DNA from: Pseudomonadota bacterium
GTDB lineage: Bacteria > Pseudomonadota > Gammaproteobacteria > Steroidobacterales > Steroidobacteraceae
Assembly (NCBI GenBank): GCA_023423935.1
Contig: JAFAEQ010000077.1
Coordinates: forward strand, 1 to 64,000
Reading direction: 5' to 3'
Length of the DNA stretch: 64,000 nt
Under the pieces are notes generated by a model, which saw only the letters and a list, made by a program, of their open reading frames with translations, ran no database searches and was not told the origin of the DNA. Each line of letters opens with the position of its first letter. Within the stretch, counting starts at the first letter, position 1. Below, piece after piece: positions 34,314 to 43,044 of this stretch. A program made the position numbers and the translations under genes.

Positions 34314-34937
34314 TCAATGTCGTGCAACGCGGCCAGACGACTTGGACTTCGATTTGGCGCGGCTTGCGACATGTGCCCGCGCCTTGGTCGAACGGCGCGC
34401 AGGTGAGGCTGACTTTTTCTTCGGTGCAGCGGGCGCAGGTTCCTGCCCGGACAAGCCCATGGCGGTCATCAGCTGCTGCTTACGTTCGTACAGGCGGGCA
34501 CCCATTTCTTTCAGGTCCAGCTCGGTCTTGCGCAGCGCGGGAAACATCTCGGTTTCTTCTTCCTTCACATGGTGCTTGACGTACTCGCTCAGCACTTTGA
34601 CGGTCGCGTTGTACTGCTCGTTCTGCTCGGTCATGTCCTCGATCTTGGCGATGAGCTCCTTGGCAGAGCCGTGCTCGACTTCCGCCTCGTAGACCATCTC
34701 CTCTTCCTCATCCTCGGAGGAGAATGCCTCCTTCGCCGCGGGATAGAGAATCTCCTCTTCGATCTGGGCATGAACCGTCAGCAGCTGACATACGCGCTGC
34801 GCGATCGGAATTCCTTCACCGTCTTCGGTGTCCTCGAACTGCTCGAAGAGCTGCTCGACTTCGCGATGATCCTGTTTGAGCAGGACAATCGCATCCAGTG
34901 TCTTGTCCCCATTACGACTCGGCGTGGCTCTGGCCAT
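34314..34937 (-). CDS. Hemerythrin HHE-domain protein with basic tail
   Basis: This 207-residue protein starts at ATG 34937, with AAGGAG six bases upstream. The four-helix hemerythrin domain (~15-145) shows di-iron ligand motifs: KQDHREVEQ, HAQIEEEILYP (HxxxE), EHGSAKEL and KHHVKEEETEMFP (HHxxxE). It should bind a di-iron centre and handle O2, NO or peroxide. The last ~45 residues are Lys/Ala/Ser/Arg-rich (PKKKSASPARRSTKARAH), histone H1-like, and may bind nucleic acid. An acidic run (SSEDEEEEM) interrupts helix 2-3. Neighbouring peroxide-linked genes suggest a stress role. Confidence 0.87.
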   Translation of the reverse strand: MARATPSRNGDKTLDAIVLLKQDHREVEQLFEQFEDTEDGEGIPIAQRVCQLLTVHAQIEEEILYPAAKEAFSSEDEEEEMVYEAEVEHGSAKELIAKIEDMTEQNEQYNATVKVLSEYVKHHVKEEETEMFPALRKTELDLKEMGARLYERKQQLMTAMGLSGQEPAPAAPKKKSASPARRSTKARAHVASRAKSKSKSSGRVARH

Positions 34938-35041
34938 GGCTGGCTCCTTTGGCTTGCGTTTCGGCGATGCCCGGGTGCAATGCATGCTGTGTGTCGGCGG
35001 TTCCCGTCGCCGCCTGCGCACACACTTATTTCATCGAGCGT

Positions 35042-35485
35042 TCAGCGCCCGTTCCCATTGACAGATCCACGTGCCGCAGGCCGCTGAGCCATCGAGTAAG
35101 CGGCCTCTTCCTCGAGCCTGGCGAGCGCAGTTCTCACCGCATCCACCACATGGGTGCAGTTGTAAGGTTTCTGTAGCCACCCGAGCGGCCGTGCCTCCTC
35201 CGCACGCTGACGCGTACCTGGGTCTGAATGCGCACTGGAGAACACGCAGCGGATGCCCTGGTCGCGGAAAATGCGCAGCGCGGCATCGACGCCATCCATC
35301 GGTCCGGAAAGTCGGATGTCCATCAGGATGAGATCCGGGTGATCGCGTCGGGCCAGTTCGATTGCCTGCTCCGCCGTAGCCGCAACTCCGGAGCAGACGA
35401 GTCCCGCCTCTTCCAACGCCTGCTGGCAATCGAGAGCGACGAAGTACTGATCTTCGACAACCTGAATTCGATAGTTCTGATCCAT
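35042..35485 (-). CDS. Stand-alone response-regulator receiver domain
   Basis: This 147-residue CheY-like protein contains only a receiver domain. It has the acidic pair in VVEDQYF, the phospho-acceptor Asp in LILMDIRLSG (~55), Ser/Thr in FSSAHS and the conserved Lys in LQKPYN. The C-terminal ~25 residues are flexible. There is no output domain. No histidine kinase is in the window, so the partner is elsewhere. A GTG two codons earlier (35491) is an alternative start. It probably relays phosphate or regulates by protein contact. Confidence 0.87.
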   Translation of the reverse strand: MDQNYRIQVVEDQYFVALDCQQALEEAGLVCSGVAATAEQAIELARRDHPDLILMDIRLSGPMDGVDAALRIFRDQGIRCVFSSAHSDPGTRQRAEEARPLGWLQKPYNCTHVVDAVRTALARLEEEAAYSMAQRPAARGSVNGNGR

Positions 35486-36025
35486 CACCACTCACGGCCC
35501 CGGAAGGTGCCAATGCTCCTGTCACAGCGAACCACTAGCGAAGAAGGCATCGCTGCAAAATTTGATAGTGACTTGCGTCCGCAGAATCAGACGCCTTCGC
35601 ATTACCGTCGCAGATGCCTTGTGCGCTCGATGCATCATTGGCGCGCGACTTACGCGAATGCTGAGCGCCGCTCAGATGTTCGTCGGATTTTTTCCAGACA
35701 CCTGACCCGCGATCATCCACGCTCGTCCTCAGCGAATACTTCCACCGTCGCCGCCCTACGCCCGCTTCTGCTGCTCGGCGACGAGCTCTCGATACCTGCG
35801 CATTCGTAATGCGATGGCAACTCATGCAGTTCCGCTCGATGTCTGTCGGACTTCGTAGCATTGCACTGGCGTGGAGTCGACGATTCACTCAGCGAGTTCA
35901 TTTCATGTTCGCGGCGCTCAGCGCTCCCGAAAGAACAACGTTCCGGAACAACGTTCCGGAACAAACGACAGACGCGAAAGCTTGCAGCAACGATTCCATT
36001 GGCGGTGGATTTGACGGCACGTTCT
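35486..36025. other. 540-base stretch without a supported gene
   Basis: Reading frames here are short and have no recognisable domain. One minus-strand frame contains CMSCH, but its Arg/Ser-rich composition looks like antisense noise. The region must hold the promoters of the divergent receiver and SDR genes. Its clearest feature is the doubled GTTCCGGAAC palindrome at 35940-35962. Confidence 0.6.
35940..35962. promoter_or_regulatory. Tandem GTTCCGGAAC palindromes, likely operator
   Basis: The perfect 10-base palindrome GTTCCGGAAC occurs at 35940-35949 and again at 35953-35962, 13 bases apart from start to start, with GAAC half-sites on both flanks. It lies 64 bases before the SDR start codon. 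Such doubled palindromes are typical operators for dimeric repressors, probably for the SDR/isochorismatase operon. The cognate regulator is not in the window. Confidence 0.55.
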
Positions 36026-36766
36026 ATGCTCAACGAAGCACTTCGTCCTCTGGCCTTGATCACCGGCGCATCGGGCGGCGTCGGCTTCGAGCTCGCGCGA
36101 AGATTTATTGCCGAGGGCTACGACGTAGCACTCGTTGCCGATGATCGCGATCGCCTGACGCAGGCCGCTCAGTTGCTCGGCACCGAAGACGAGAACGTCG
36201 AGCTGGAAATCATCGCCGCGGATCTGTCTCAACCCGAAGGCGTAGCGCTGGTGCACAGGGCAGTACGAGCCATGGCAAGGCCTGTCGATGTGCTCGCCGC
36301 AAATGCAGGGCTCGCAGTGACTGGCCGGTTTGCCACGCAGACCGATCTGGATGCCGAGATTGCGCTCATCCATCTCAACGTCACTTCGCAGGTTCATCTC
36401 ATCAAGCTCATCGCCTTCGAGATGGTTGAGCGTGGACGCGGCGACATTCTCATTACTTCGTCACCGGCAGGCCGCATGCCCGGTCCTTTCATGGCCGTGT
36501 ACGCAGCGAGTCAGGCGTTCCTGCATTCCTTTGGCGAGGCCATTCGTCAGGAACTGCAGGAGACAGGCGTCAACGTCGCGATGCTCCTTCTCACTCAGGC
36601 AGAAGCCGAAGTACCACCGGACGGAACAAAGGCTGCTGCCGAGGTGGCCAACGCCGCGATCGCTGCGTTGAGGTCCGGTTCCGCCCGCGCGGCTGCCGCG
36701 CTCTCAGGATTCGGCGGCACTGACATACCGGTCGATCCGCCGGCACACCGACACCGGAACGCGTGA
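36026..36766 (+). CDS. SDR-family protein with Lys-to-Gln active-site change
   Basis: This 246-residue classical short-chain dehydrogenase fold starts at ATG 36026 (MLNEALRPLALITGASGGVG). It keeps the cofactor motif TGASGGVG, the NAG motif in AANAGLA, the Ser in LITSSPAG and the Tyr in VYAASQAFLHSF. The catalytic YxxxK, however, reads Y-A-A-S-Q, so the lysine is Gln. Either the activity is lost or strongly altered, or this is a structural or sensor role. It overlaps the isochorismatase-like gene by 4 bases (GTGA). An earlier in-frame start at 35861 would cover the operator and looks non-coding. Confidence 0.82.
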   Translation: MLNEALRPLALITGASGGVGFELARRFIAEGYDVALVADDRDRLTQAAQLLGTEDENVELEIIAADLSQPEGVALVHRAVRAMARPVDVLAANAGLAVTGRFATQTDLDAEIALIHLNVTSQVHLIKLIAFEMVERGRGDILITSSPAGRMPGPFMAVYAASQAFLHSFGEAIRQELQETGVNVAMLLLTQAEAEVPPDGTKAAAEVANAAIAALRSGSARAAAALSGFGGTDIPVDPPAHRHRNA

Positions 36767-37350
36767 GCATGACAAGCTCACGCGCGGCCCTGCTGATCCT
36801 GGATCTGATCTCCGACTATCAGTACCCGGATGCTGAGACGATCATTCCGGCAGCGCGACGTCTTGCAAAGCAGATAGCTGCACTCAAAACCCGCGCGGTG
36901 CGAGCTGGCGTTCCGGTGATCTACGTCAACGACACCCGCGGCCATTGGGAAAGCGATCAGGCGCGATTCGTAGAGCGCTGTCTCGAAGCGTCCGACGACG
37001 CGGCTTGGATCGTGCGTACTTTGATGCCGGAACAGAACGACTACTTTCTGTTCAAGCCTCGGCACTCTGCGTTCTACGCCACCTCGCTCAGCGAGCTGCT
37101 CCAGCAACTCGGATTGTCGTCGCTGATCGTGACGGGTCTCACCGCGCATCAATGTGTGCTCTTCACGGCAATGGATGCGCACGTGCGTCGGTACGAGCTC
37201 ACGATCCCTTCGGATTGCGTGGCGTCCAGTACGCCCGCCGAGACTCGGCATGCTTTGTTCATCCTGGAACGTTCAGCCGGCGCGCGTGTAATCCCAGCGC
37301 GCAGCATTCGCTTCGCGCGTCAGCGTCACAGGGCAAAGAAACCGGATTGA
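36763..37350 (+). CDS. Isochorismatase-family cysteine hydrolase
   Basis: This 195-residue alpha/beta hydrolase of the isochorismatase/nicotinamidase family has the triad visible by position: Asp in LLILDLISDY (~14), Lys in LFKPRHSAFYAT (~98) and Cys in GLTAHQCVLFTA (~130). It cleaves an amide or enol-ether bond in a small molecule; the substrate is unknown. The GTG at 36763 overlaps the SDR stop, and ATG 36769 is an equal alternative start. The pair with the altered SDR suggests a shared pathway. The end is marked by a large hairpin at 37362-37404. Confidence 0.83.
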   Translation: MSMTSSRAALLILDLISDYQYPDAETIIPAARRLAKQIAALKTRAVRAGVPVIYVNDTRGHWESDQARFVERCLEASDDAAWIVRTLMPEQNDYFLFKPRHSAFYATSLSELLQQLGLSSLIVTGLTAHQCVLFTAMDAHVRRYELTIPSDCVASSTPAETRHALFILERSAGARVIPARSIRFARQRHRAKKPD

Positions 37351-37361
37351 GGGAGATGGGC

Positions 37362-37404
37362 GGCGGCCGTCGCCACGTTCATCAAGAACGGGACAACGGC
37401 CGCC
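37362..37404. terminator. Two-tier hairpin between isochorismatase gene and purA
   Basis: An outer 9-base stem (37362-37370 with 37396-37404) and an inner CGTTC/GAACG stem (37376-37380 with 37386-37390) are separated by a symmetric 5x5 internal loop. It lies 11 bases after one stop codon and 157 bases from the other. No U-run follows. Confidence 0.55.
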
Positions 37405-37561
37405 AGTCCGGGACAGACTCGATAGCCGCTTGCTCGTGGGATTGCAGAGGGAGGAAGCGGCCACCCGCGGTCAGACTAGCAAAGCCCTGACATTACCGAC
37501 AATTCCCGGTTGGTCGGCTTGCGTGTTCGAAAGTCTCGGGTGCGGGATGAACCGTCGCCGA

Positions 37562-38854
37562 TCAATCCAGCGGATTGCGCAACACGATCGTTTCGGTGCG
37601 ATCAGGCCCCGTGGAAATGATGGCGATGGGTGCGCCGACCAATTGTTCGAGCCGCTTCAGATAGGTTTGCGCGTTCTTCGGCAATGCGTCGAAGCTCTTC
37701 ACGCCGAATGTGCTTTCCTTCCAGCCAGGATGCTCTTCGTAGATGGGCTCACAGATCGCAAGTGCCTCGGCACCGACGGGCAGAATATCGCGCCGCTCGC
37801 CCCTCACCTTGTAGCCGACCGCCACTCGCACGGTATCGAGTCCGTCGAGAACGTCGAGCTTGGTGATGCACAGACCGGAGACACCGTTCAGCTCCACGAC
37901 GCGGCGCAGACCTGCAGCATCGAACCAGCCGCAACGGCGCGGCCGGCCCGTCACCGAACCGTATTCGTTGCCTTTCACGCGCAGATGCTCGCCCACCTCA
38001 TCGTCGAGCTCGGTCGGGAAGGGTCCGCTGCCAACGCGCGTCGCATAGGCCTTGGCCACACCGAGCACGTAGTGCAACTGCTGCGGTCCTACTCCGACGC
38101 CCGCCGACGCCTGACCCGCAACGCAGTTGCTCGAGGTCACGAAGGGATAGGTTCCATGATCGATATCGAGCAAAGCGGCCTGCGCACCTTCGAACAGCAG
38201 CTGCTTGCCTTCCTTGATCATGGCATTCACTTCCGCCGATACGTCCGCGACCATCGGGCGCAGCCGGTCGGCGAGTTGCAGCGCTTCATCGAGCGTCTGC
38301 TGAAAATCGATCGTCTGAGCCTTGAAATAATGACGCAGGACGAAGTTGTGATAGTCCAGCACTTCGCCGAGTTTCGATGCGAAGCGCTCGCGCGCGTACA
38401 GGTCCTGAACGCGGATGGCGCGCCGGGCGACCTTGTCCTCATAGGCGGGACCGATACCGCGACCGGTAGTACCGATTTTGGCGGCACCCGCGGCCGTTTC
38501 GCGCGCCTGATCGAGCGCAATGTGATACGGCAGGATCAACGGACACGCTTCGGAGATACGCAACCGCTTCGGCACCTCGATGCCGGCACGCTCCAATTCA
38601 CCCATCTCTTCGAACAGTGCCTTGGGCGAGAGCACCACGCCGTTGCCGATGAAGCACGTAACGTGGTCGTGCAGGATCCCGGACGGGATCAGCCGCAGGA
38701 TGGTCTTGCGACCATTGATCACGAGCGTGTGCCCGGCGTTGTGGCCGCCCTGAAAACGGACGACACCCGAGACGCGATCGGTCAGCAGATCGACGATCTT
38801 GCCCTTGCCCTCGTCTCCCCACTGGGCACCGATCACGACCACATTCTTGCTCAT
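37562..38854 (-). CDS. purA: Adenylosuccinate synthetase
   Basis: This is a 430-residue enzyme that joins IMP and aspartate with GTP in AMP synthesis. The family signature is at the N-terminus: VIGAQWGDEGKGKIVDLL (GTP loop), then RFQGGHNAGHTLV. GTTGRGIGPAYEDK, the base-recognition segment TGRPRRCGW and the C-terminal PISIISTGPDR-like segment (IAIISTGPDRTE) are all present. The length is standard. It follows the hflK-hflC-yjeT cluster, the usual gammaproteobacterial order. Confidence 0.98.
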   Translation of the reverse strand: MSKNVVVIGAQWGDEGKGKIVDLLTDRVSGVVRFQGGHNAGHTLVINGRKTILRLIPSGILHDHVTCFIGNGVVLSPKALFEEMGELERAGIEVPKRLRISEACPLILPYHIALDQARETAAGAAKIGTTGRGIGPAYEDKVARRAIRVQDLYARERFASKLGEVLDYHNFVLRHYFKAQTIDFQQTLDEALQLADRLRPMVADVSAEVNAMIKEGKQLLFEGAQAALLDIDHGTYPFVTSSNCVAGQASAGVGVGPQQLHYVLGVAKAYATRVGSGPFPTELDDEVGEHLRVKGNEYGSVTGRPRRCGWFDAAGLRRVVELNGVSGLCITKLDVLDGLDTVRVAVGYKVRGERRDILPVGAEALAICEPIYEEHPGWKESTFGVKSFDALPKNAQTYLKRLEQLVGAPIAIISTGPDRTETIVLRNPLD

Positions 38855-38918
38855 AGCCTAATGCTCGTTCGAACGCGGATTCATCCGCGGGAAAATTCCA
38901 GACGATCGACCACTCGGG

Positions 38919-39110
38919 TCAGGAGCGAACTGCGTACAACAGGATCAAACCGGCCACCATGCTGACGAGACCCCACACGCGCAACTGCTGATCGGTGAAA
39001 TTGACCATCGTCAGCAGGAAGCGCTTCATCGCTTGCGGGTTCACGAACGGCAGAATGCCTTCCAGCACCAGATACAGCGCCAAGGCCGCCAGCAGATCGG
39101 TCCAATTCAT
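38919..39110 (-). CDS. DUF2065 (YjeT-like) small membrane protein
   Basis: This 63-residue protein has two hydrophobic helices: residues 5-22 (DLLAALALYLVLEGILPF) and 44-60 (VWGLVSMVAGLILLYAV). FVNPQAMKR between them is the conserved loop of DUF2065. It sits between hflC and purA as in many Gammaproteobacteria. Its function is unknown; the location suggests a link to the HflKC membrane complex. Confidence 0.9.
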   Translation of the reverse strand: MNWTDLLAALALYLVLEGILPFVNPQAMKRFLLTMVNFTDQQLRVWGLVSMVAGLILLYAVRS

Positions 39111-39123
39111 GAAACGTTGCTGG

Positions 39124-39996
39124 TCAGCGCTTGCCCGAACGGTTCAGGTACTTGAAGAACTCGCTGTCCGGCGAAATGACCAGCACATCGCTGTCGGTGC
39201 CGACGGACTTCAGGTAAGCCTGCATGCTTCGATAGAAGGAATAGAAGTCCGCGTTGCGACCATACGCCTTCGCATAGATGTCAGCTGAGCGGGCATCGCC
39301 TTCGCCGCGAATGCCTTCGGCTTCGCGATAGGCTTCGGCCAGAATTTCCGTACGCTGACGCTCCGCTTCGGCTCGCAGCTTCTCGGCATTCTCATCGCCC
39401 TCTGCGCGCAGGCGCTTGGCCTGACGATCGAAGTCCTGACGCATGCGGTTGAACACCGACTCGCTGACCTCTTCCGGCAGATCGATCTTCTTCACGCGCA
39501 CGTCGACGAGCTGAATACCCAGTCCGCGCGAGCTCGCCTCGGCAACTTTCAGAATCTCGCCGGTGAACTCGGCGCGTTCGGCTGCCACGACCTGCTGAAT
39601 GGTGCGCCGGGCAATCACGCCCTTGATGCCGTCCTTGACGATAGCGGCGAGACGACCTTCTGCAATCCGCGGATCGCCACCGGCAGTCGCCTGATAGAAG
39701 GTCGAGACGTCCGCAATGCGCCATTTGATATAGAAGTCGATGCGCAGGATCTTGCCTTCGCTGGTCAGGAACTGCTCAGGCGGCACGTTGCCTGTGAGCA
39801 CACGCCGATCGAACTTCTGAACATTGTTCACCAGCGGCACCATGAAATGCAGACCCGGCGTGTAATCCGCGCGAACGATCTCGCCGAAGCGGAACTTCAT
39901 CGCCAATTCCGTCTCACGCACCGTGAAGGCCGACATCGCAATGACGAACAGGATCGCGGCCAGTGCGATCAATCCAATGAATGCGCGATTGGCCAT
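39124..39996 (-). CDS. hflC: HflC, SPFH-domain regulator of FtsH
   Basis: This is a 290-residue membrane protein with one N-terminal helix (residues 5-24, FIGLIALAAILFVIAMSAF), a periplasmic SPFH/band-7 domain (LAMKFRFGEIVRADYTPGLHFMVPLVNNVQKFD) and a long Ala/Glu/Arg-rich coiled coil (~170-250). With HflK it forms the cage around FtsH that modulates membrane proteolysis. It starts one base inside the hflK stop codon. Confidence 0.96.
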   Translation of the reverse strand: MANRAFIGLIALAAILFVIAMSAFTVRETELAMKFRFGEIVRADYTPGLHFMVPLVNNVQKFDRRVLTGNVPPEQFLTSEGKILRIDFYIKWRIADVSTFYQATAGGDPRIAEGRLAAIVKDGIKGVIARRTIQQVVAAERAEFTGEILKVAEASSRGLGIQLVDVRVKKIDLPEEVSESVFNRMRQDFDRQAKRLRAEGDENAEKLRAEAERQRTEILAEAYREAEGIRGEGDARSADIYAKAYGRNADFYSFYRSMQAYLKSVGTDSDVLVISPDSEFFKYLNRSGKR

Positions 39997-41150
39997 CAGC
40001 GTGATCCTCGCGAGCGGCGGTCGGCGGGCGCCGGGGAGTTGGTCGACGTCGGTCGTTCCATAGAACTGGTCACATCGGAAGTCTCTACACGGGGGCGACG
40101 CTGCTCGAGCAGCTTGTCGATGGGCAGATACACCAGGTTTCCATTGCCCTTGGCATCGAGCACGACTTTCTTGCTCGAACCGAGCACGGCTTCCAGCGTT
40201 TCGATGTACAGGCGCTCGCGCGTGACGGCGGGCGCCTGTTCATATTCTCCGAGCAGCTGAGTGAAGCGCTGGGTCTCACCTTCCGCTTCCGCGATCTTGC
40301 GGGCGCGATAGGCTTGCGCTTCCTGGACCTGTCGGACCGCAGCGCCGCGGGCGCGCGGAATGATGTCGTTCGCGTAGGCCTGCGCTTCCAGCGAGAAACG
40401 ATCGCGGTCTTCACGCGCGCGAATGGCATCGGCCTGCGCGCTTGCGACTTCACTCGGAACTCTCACGTCCTGCAGGTTCACGGAAGTGACTTCGATACCG
40501 GTCTTGTACGCATCGATGGTGCGCTGGATCAGCTCCTTGGTACGCACGACGATGTCCAGACGACCTGATTCGAGCACGTAATCGAGCTTGCTGCGGCCGA
40601 TGATCTCGCGGATCGCGCTTTCGCTCACCTCGCGCAGCGTGGCGTCGGGTGCCTCGACGTTGAATGCATAGTCGAGCGGAACGGCACGGCGATACTGAAC
40701 TTCGAGATTGATGTCGACGAGATTCTCGTCGGCCGTGAGCATGCGCGTCGTTTCGTTGAAGCTCTCGATGCTCTGAATGTTGATCAACTGACGCGATTCG
40801 ATCGGCCACGGCATGTGCCAGCGCAGACCAGGCATGGTGGTGGCGACATGCTTGCCGAAGCGCAGGACGATGCCACGCTCGGCGGCGTCGACCTGATACA
40901 GGCCGGTGAACGCCCAGATGGCAATGAGCACCAGCGCAATCGTGCCGATGCTGAAACCGCGCCCGCTGCCCGAGGACGAGCCTGAGCTACGTGTGGAGCC
41001 GCCGGATCCGCCAAAGAGCGACGACAAGCGTCGCTGCAGATTGCGTACTACTTCATCGAGATCGGGCGGGCCCTGTTCCGGCTTGTTTCCGCCGCCCCAA
41101 GGGTTATTGCGTTTGCCGCCGGAATTACCGCCGGAATCGTTCCAGGCCAT
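39996..41150 (-). CDS. hflK: HflK, SPFH-domain regulator of FtsH
   Basis: This 384-residue protein starts at ATG 41150 with the Gly/Asn-rich tail typical of HflK (MAWNDSGGNSGGKRNNPWGG). Its membrane helix lies near residue 75 (IGTIALVLIAIWAFTGLY), and the SPFH domain follows (AERGIVLRFGKHVATTMPGLRWHMPWPIE). An in-frame extension upstream of this Met has no family similarity. HflK pairs with the HflC encoded next. The C-terminus is Pro/Ser-rich. Confidence 0.96.
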   Translation of the reverse strand: MAWNDSGGNSGGKRNNPWGGGNKPEQGPPDLDEVVRNLQRRLSSLFGGSGGSTRSSGSSSGSGRGFSIGTIALVLIAIWAFTGLYQVDAAERGIVLRFGKHVATTMPGLRWHMPWPIESRQLINIQSIESFNETTRMLTADENLVDINLEVQYRRAVPLDYAFNVEAPDATLREVSESAIREIIGRSKLDYVLESGRLDIVVRTKELIQRTIDAYKTGIEVTSVNLQDVRVPSEVASAQADAIRAREDRDRFSLEAQAYANDIIPRARGAAVRQVQEAQAYRARKIAEAEGETQRFTQLLGEYEQAPAVTRERLYIETLEAVLGSSKKVVLDAKGNGNLVYLPIDKLLEQRRPRVETSDVTSSMERPTSTNSPAPADRRSRGSR

Positions 41151-41179
41151 AGTGATCGAACTCTCGCAGGGAGAAAAAA

Positions 41180-42523
41180 TCAGCCGTACCAGCCGGTCGG
41201 GAGGCGCGATTGTAGGAATGGCTCGCCGGTGGCACAAGGTTGGGTCGATTCGTCCAGCAGAAGTTCCAGCCCTTCGGTGCGACACAGATCCTCGAATGCC
41301 TGCCTCGGCATCGAGATCTCCAGATCCGTTTCTCCGTCCGGCAGGGTGCGCTCGGCCAGTACCGCGCCCGCTGCAAAGAAGCGAGCCCGCGCTCTTCCTT
41401 GGGATGGCGGTAACACAATGTGTCGATGTACCAGGTCCGGGCCCAGGAAATCCGCTATCGCCTGGATCAGCAGATCGATGCCTGCCCCGGTATGCGCGGA
41501 CACCCAGACGCGACGTACTCGTCCTTCTTCCGATGTCTCAATGCGAGGTACCTCGCCGAGCAAATCCGCTTTGTTATAGACCTCGATTTGCGGGAGTGAC
41601 CCCGCCCCCACTTCATCGAGCACGCGATTGACCTGCTCGATGCGCTCACCTCGCTCCGCGTCGGCGGCATCGACGATATGCAGCAGCAGCGCCGACTCGC
41701 GCGCTTCCTGCAATGTCGAACGAAAGGCTGCGACCAGCTCGTGCGGCAGATCGCGCACGAAACCGACCGTGTCCGCGAGCAACGCGTAGCGAGCATCGGG
41801 CAGATCGAGTCGTCGCACCGTCGGATCGAGTGTCGCGAACAGTTGATTGGCCGCGTACGCACCTGCCCCGGTCATGCGATTGAAAAGAGTGGACTTGCCT
41901 GCGTTGGTGTAGCCGACCAATGCGACGGTCGGAATCTCCGCCCGCTTGCGTTCGCGTCGCGTGGTTTCCCGCTGCGTGAGCACCTTCTCGAGACGCGCAT
42001 TGAGCGTCTTGATCCGATTGCCGAGCAGACGGCGGTCCGTTTCCAGCTGAGTCTCACCCGGGCCACGCAGACCGATACCGCCCTTCTGACGTTCAAGATG
42101 CGTCCAACCGCGTACGAGTCGGGTCGACAGATGACGCAGCTGAGCGAGCTCCACCTGGAGCTGTCCTTCGAAGCTGCGGGCACGCTGCGCGAATATGTCC
42201 AGGATGAGCCCGGTGCGATCGATGACGCGACATTGCAGCAGCGCTTCGAGATTGCGCTCCTGGCTCGGCGACAGGGAATGATCGAAAACGACGAGGTCCG
42301 CTGCGAGCGACTTCACCGCCGCATGAATCTCCTCGGCCTTGCCACTGCCGACGAAGAGCCTCGGATCGGGAGCGCGACGCGTACCGGTGATGAGACCCAA
42401 TACTTCCGCACCGGCGGATTGGGCCAGCGATTCGAGCTCGTTCAGCTCGTCCTGACTGGGTGCGTGACCCAAACCGATGCGTACCAGCAGCGCACGTTCG
42501 CCACTGCGTGGACGTTCAAACAA
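41180..42523 (-). CDS. hflX: GTPase HflX
   Basis: This is a 447-residue ribosome-associated GTPase that splits or rescues stalled ribosomes under stress. The N-terminal HflX domain shows GSGKAEEIHAAV and SPSQERNLEALL. A coiled linker with GLRGPGETQLETDRR follows, then the G domain with G1 GYTNAGKSTLFN, G3 DTVGFVRDLP and G4 NKAD. The start is TTG 42523, giving MFERPRSGE as in other HflX proteins. AAGGAG lies seven bases upstream, so the rare start is well supported. It follows hfq in the conserved cluster. Confidence 0.96.
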   Translation of the reverse strand: MFERPRSGERALLVRIGLGHAPSQDELNELESLAQSAGAEVLGLITGTRRAPDPRLFVGSGKAEEIHAAVKSLAADLVVFDHSLSPSQERNLEALLQCRVIDRTGLILDIFAQRARSFEGQLQVELAQLRHLSTRLVRGWTHLERQKGGIGLRGPGETQLETDRRLLGNRIKTLNARLEKVLTQRETTRRERKRAEIPTVALVGYTNAGKSTLFNRMTGAGAYAANQLFATLDPTVRRLDLPDARYALLADTVGFVRDLPHELVAAFRSTLQEARESALLLHIVDAADAERGERIEQVNRVLDEVGAGSLPQIEVYNKADLLGEVPRIETSEEGRVRRVWVSAHTGAGIDLLIQAIADFLGPDLVHRHIVLPPSQGRARARFFAAGAVLAERTLPDGETDLEISMPRQAFEDLCRTEGLELLLDESTQPCATGEPFLQSRLPTGWYG

Positions 42524-42616
42524 CAGCCGTCTCCTTGCGCACTGTTGTTCGTCTTATGCAACGCGTAAATGAGTTCAACAACGGGAAGGTACTTTCAGTA
42601 ACTCGACGACCGCGGA

Positions 42617-42874
42617 TCACTCCGCAGGCGCCGCAGACTCTCCGCCCTCTTCGTCGCCCGTCGGCACACGAATGCTTCGTGCCGGTACGACGGTCGAGAT
42701 GGCGTGCTTGTAAACCATCTGGCTCACGCTGTTCTTGAGCAGGACAACAAACTGATCGAACGAATCGATCTGGCCCTGCAACTTGATCCCATTCACCAGA
42801 TAGATGGAGACTGGAACGCGCTCCTTGCGCAGTGTGTTCAGGAACGGATCCTGTAATGATTGCCCTCTGGCCAT
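42617..42874 (-). CDS. hfq: RNA chaperone Hfq
   Basis: This is the 85-residue Sm-like hexameric RNA chaperone that pairs small RNAs with mRNAs. Sm1 is PVSIYLVNGIKLQGQIDSFD, and Sm2 contains VYKHAISTVVP (the KH motif for the proximal face). The tail is short and acidic (GDEEGGESAAPAE). Two ATG codons adjoin; the second (42874), with AAGGAG seven bases upstream, gives the usual MARGQSLQDPFL start. Confidence 0.97.
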   Translation of the reverse strand: MARGQSLQDPFLNTLRKERVPVSIYLVNGIKLQGQIDSFDQFVVLLKNSVSQMVYKHAISTVVPARSIRVPTGDEEGGESAAPAE

Positions 42875-43044
42875 CATTTATCTCCTTGTTATTGCACCGA
42901 ATTCTTGTGTATTGCACGCTCCGGCAGGGACTCTTCCTTGCCGCCGGAGGAAAGCTCTCGAGCACTTCCTAAAGGCTCGTTGCAGCGCCGCAGTCTAGCA
43001 TAGCGATTCAATGTCCTGACCGCGTTTCGTTTAATACGGAGCCG

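Noticed and set aside
35535..35888. 117-codon minus-strand frame with a CMSCH haem-like motif
   Set aside because: One CxxCH with no signal peptide and an Arg/Ser-rich composition is expected by chance. No SD or neighbour supports it.
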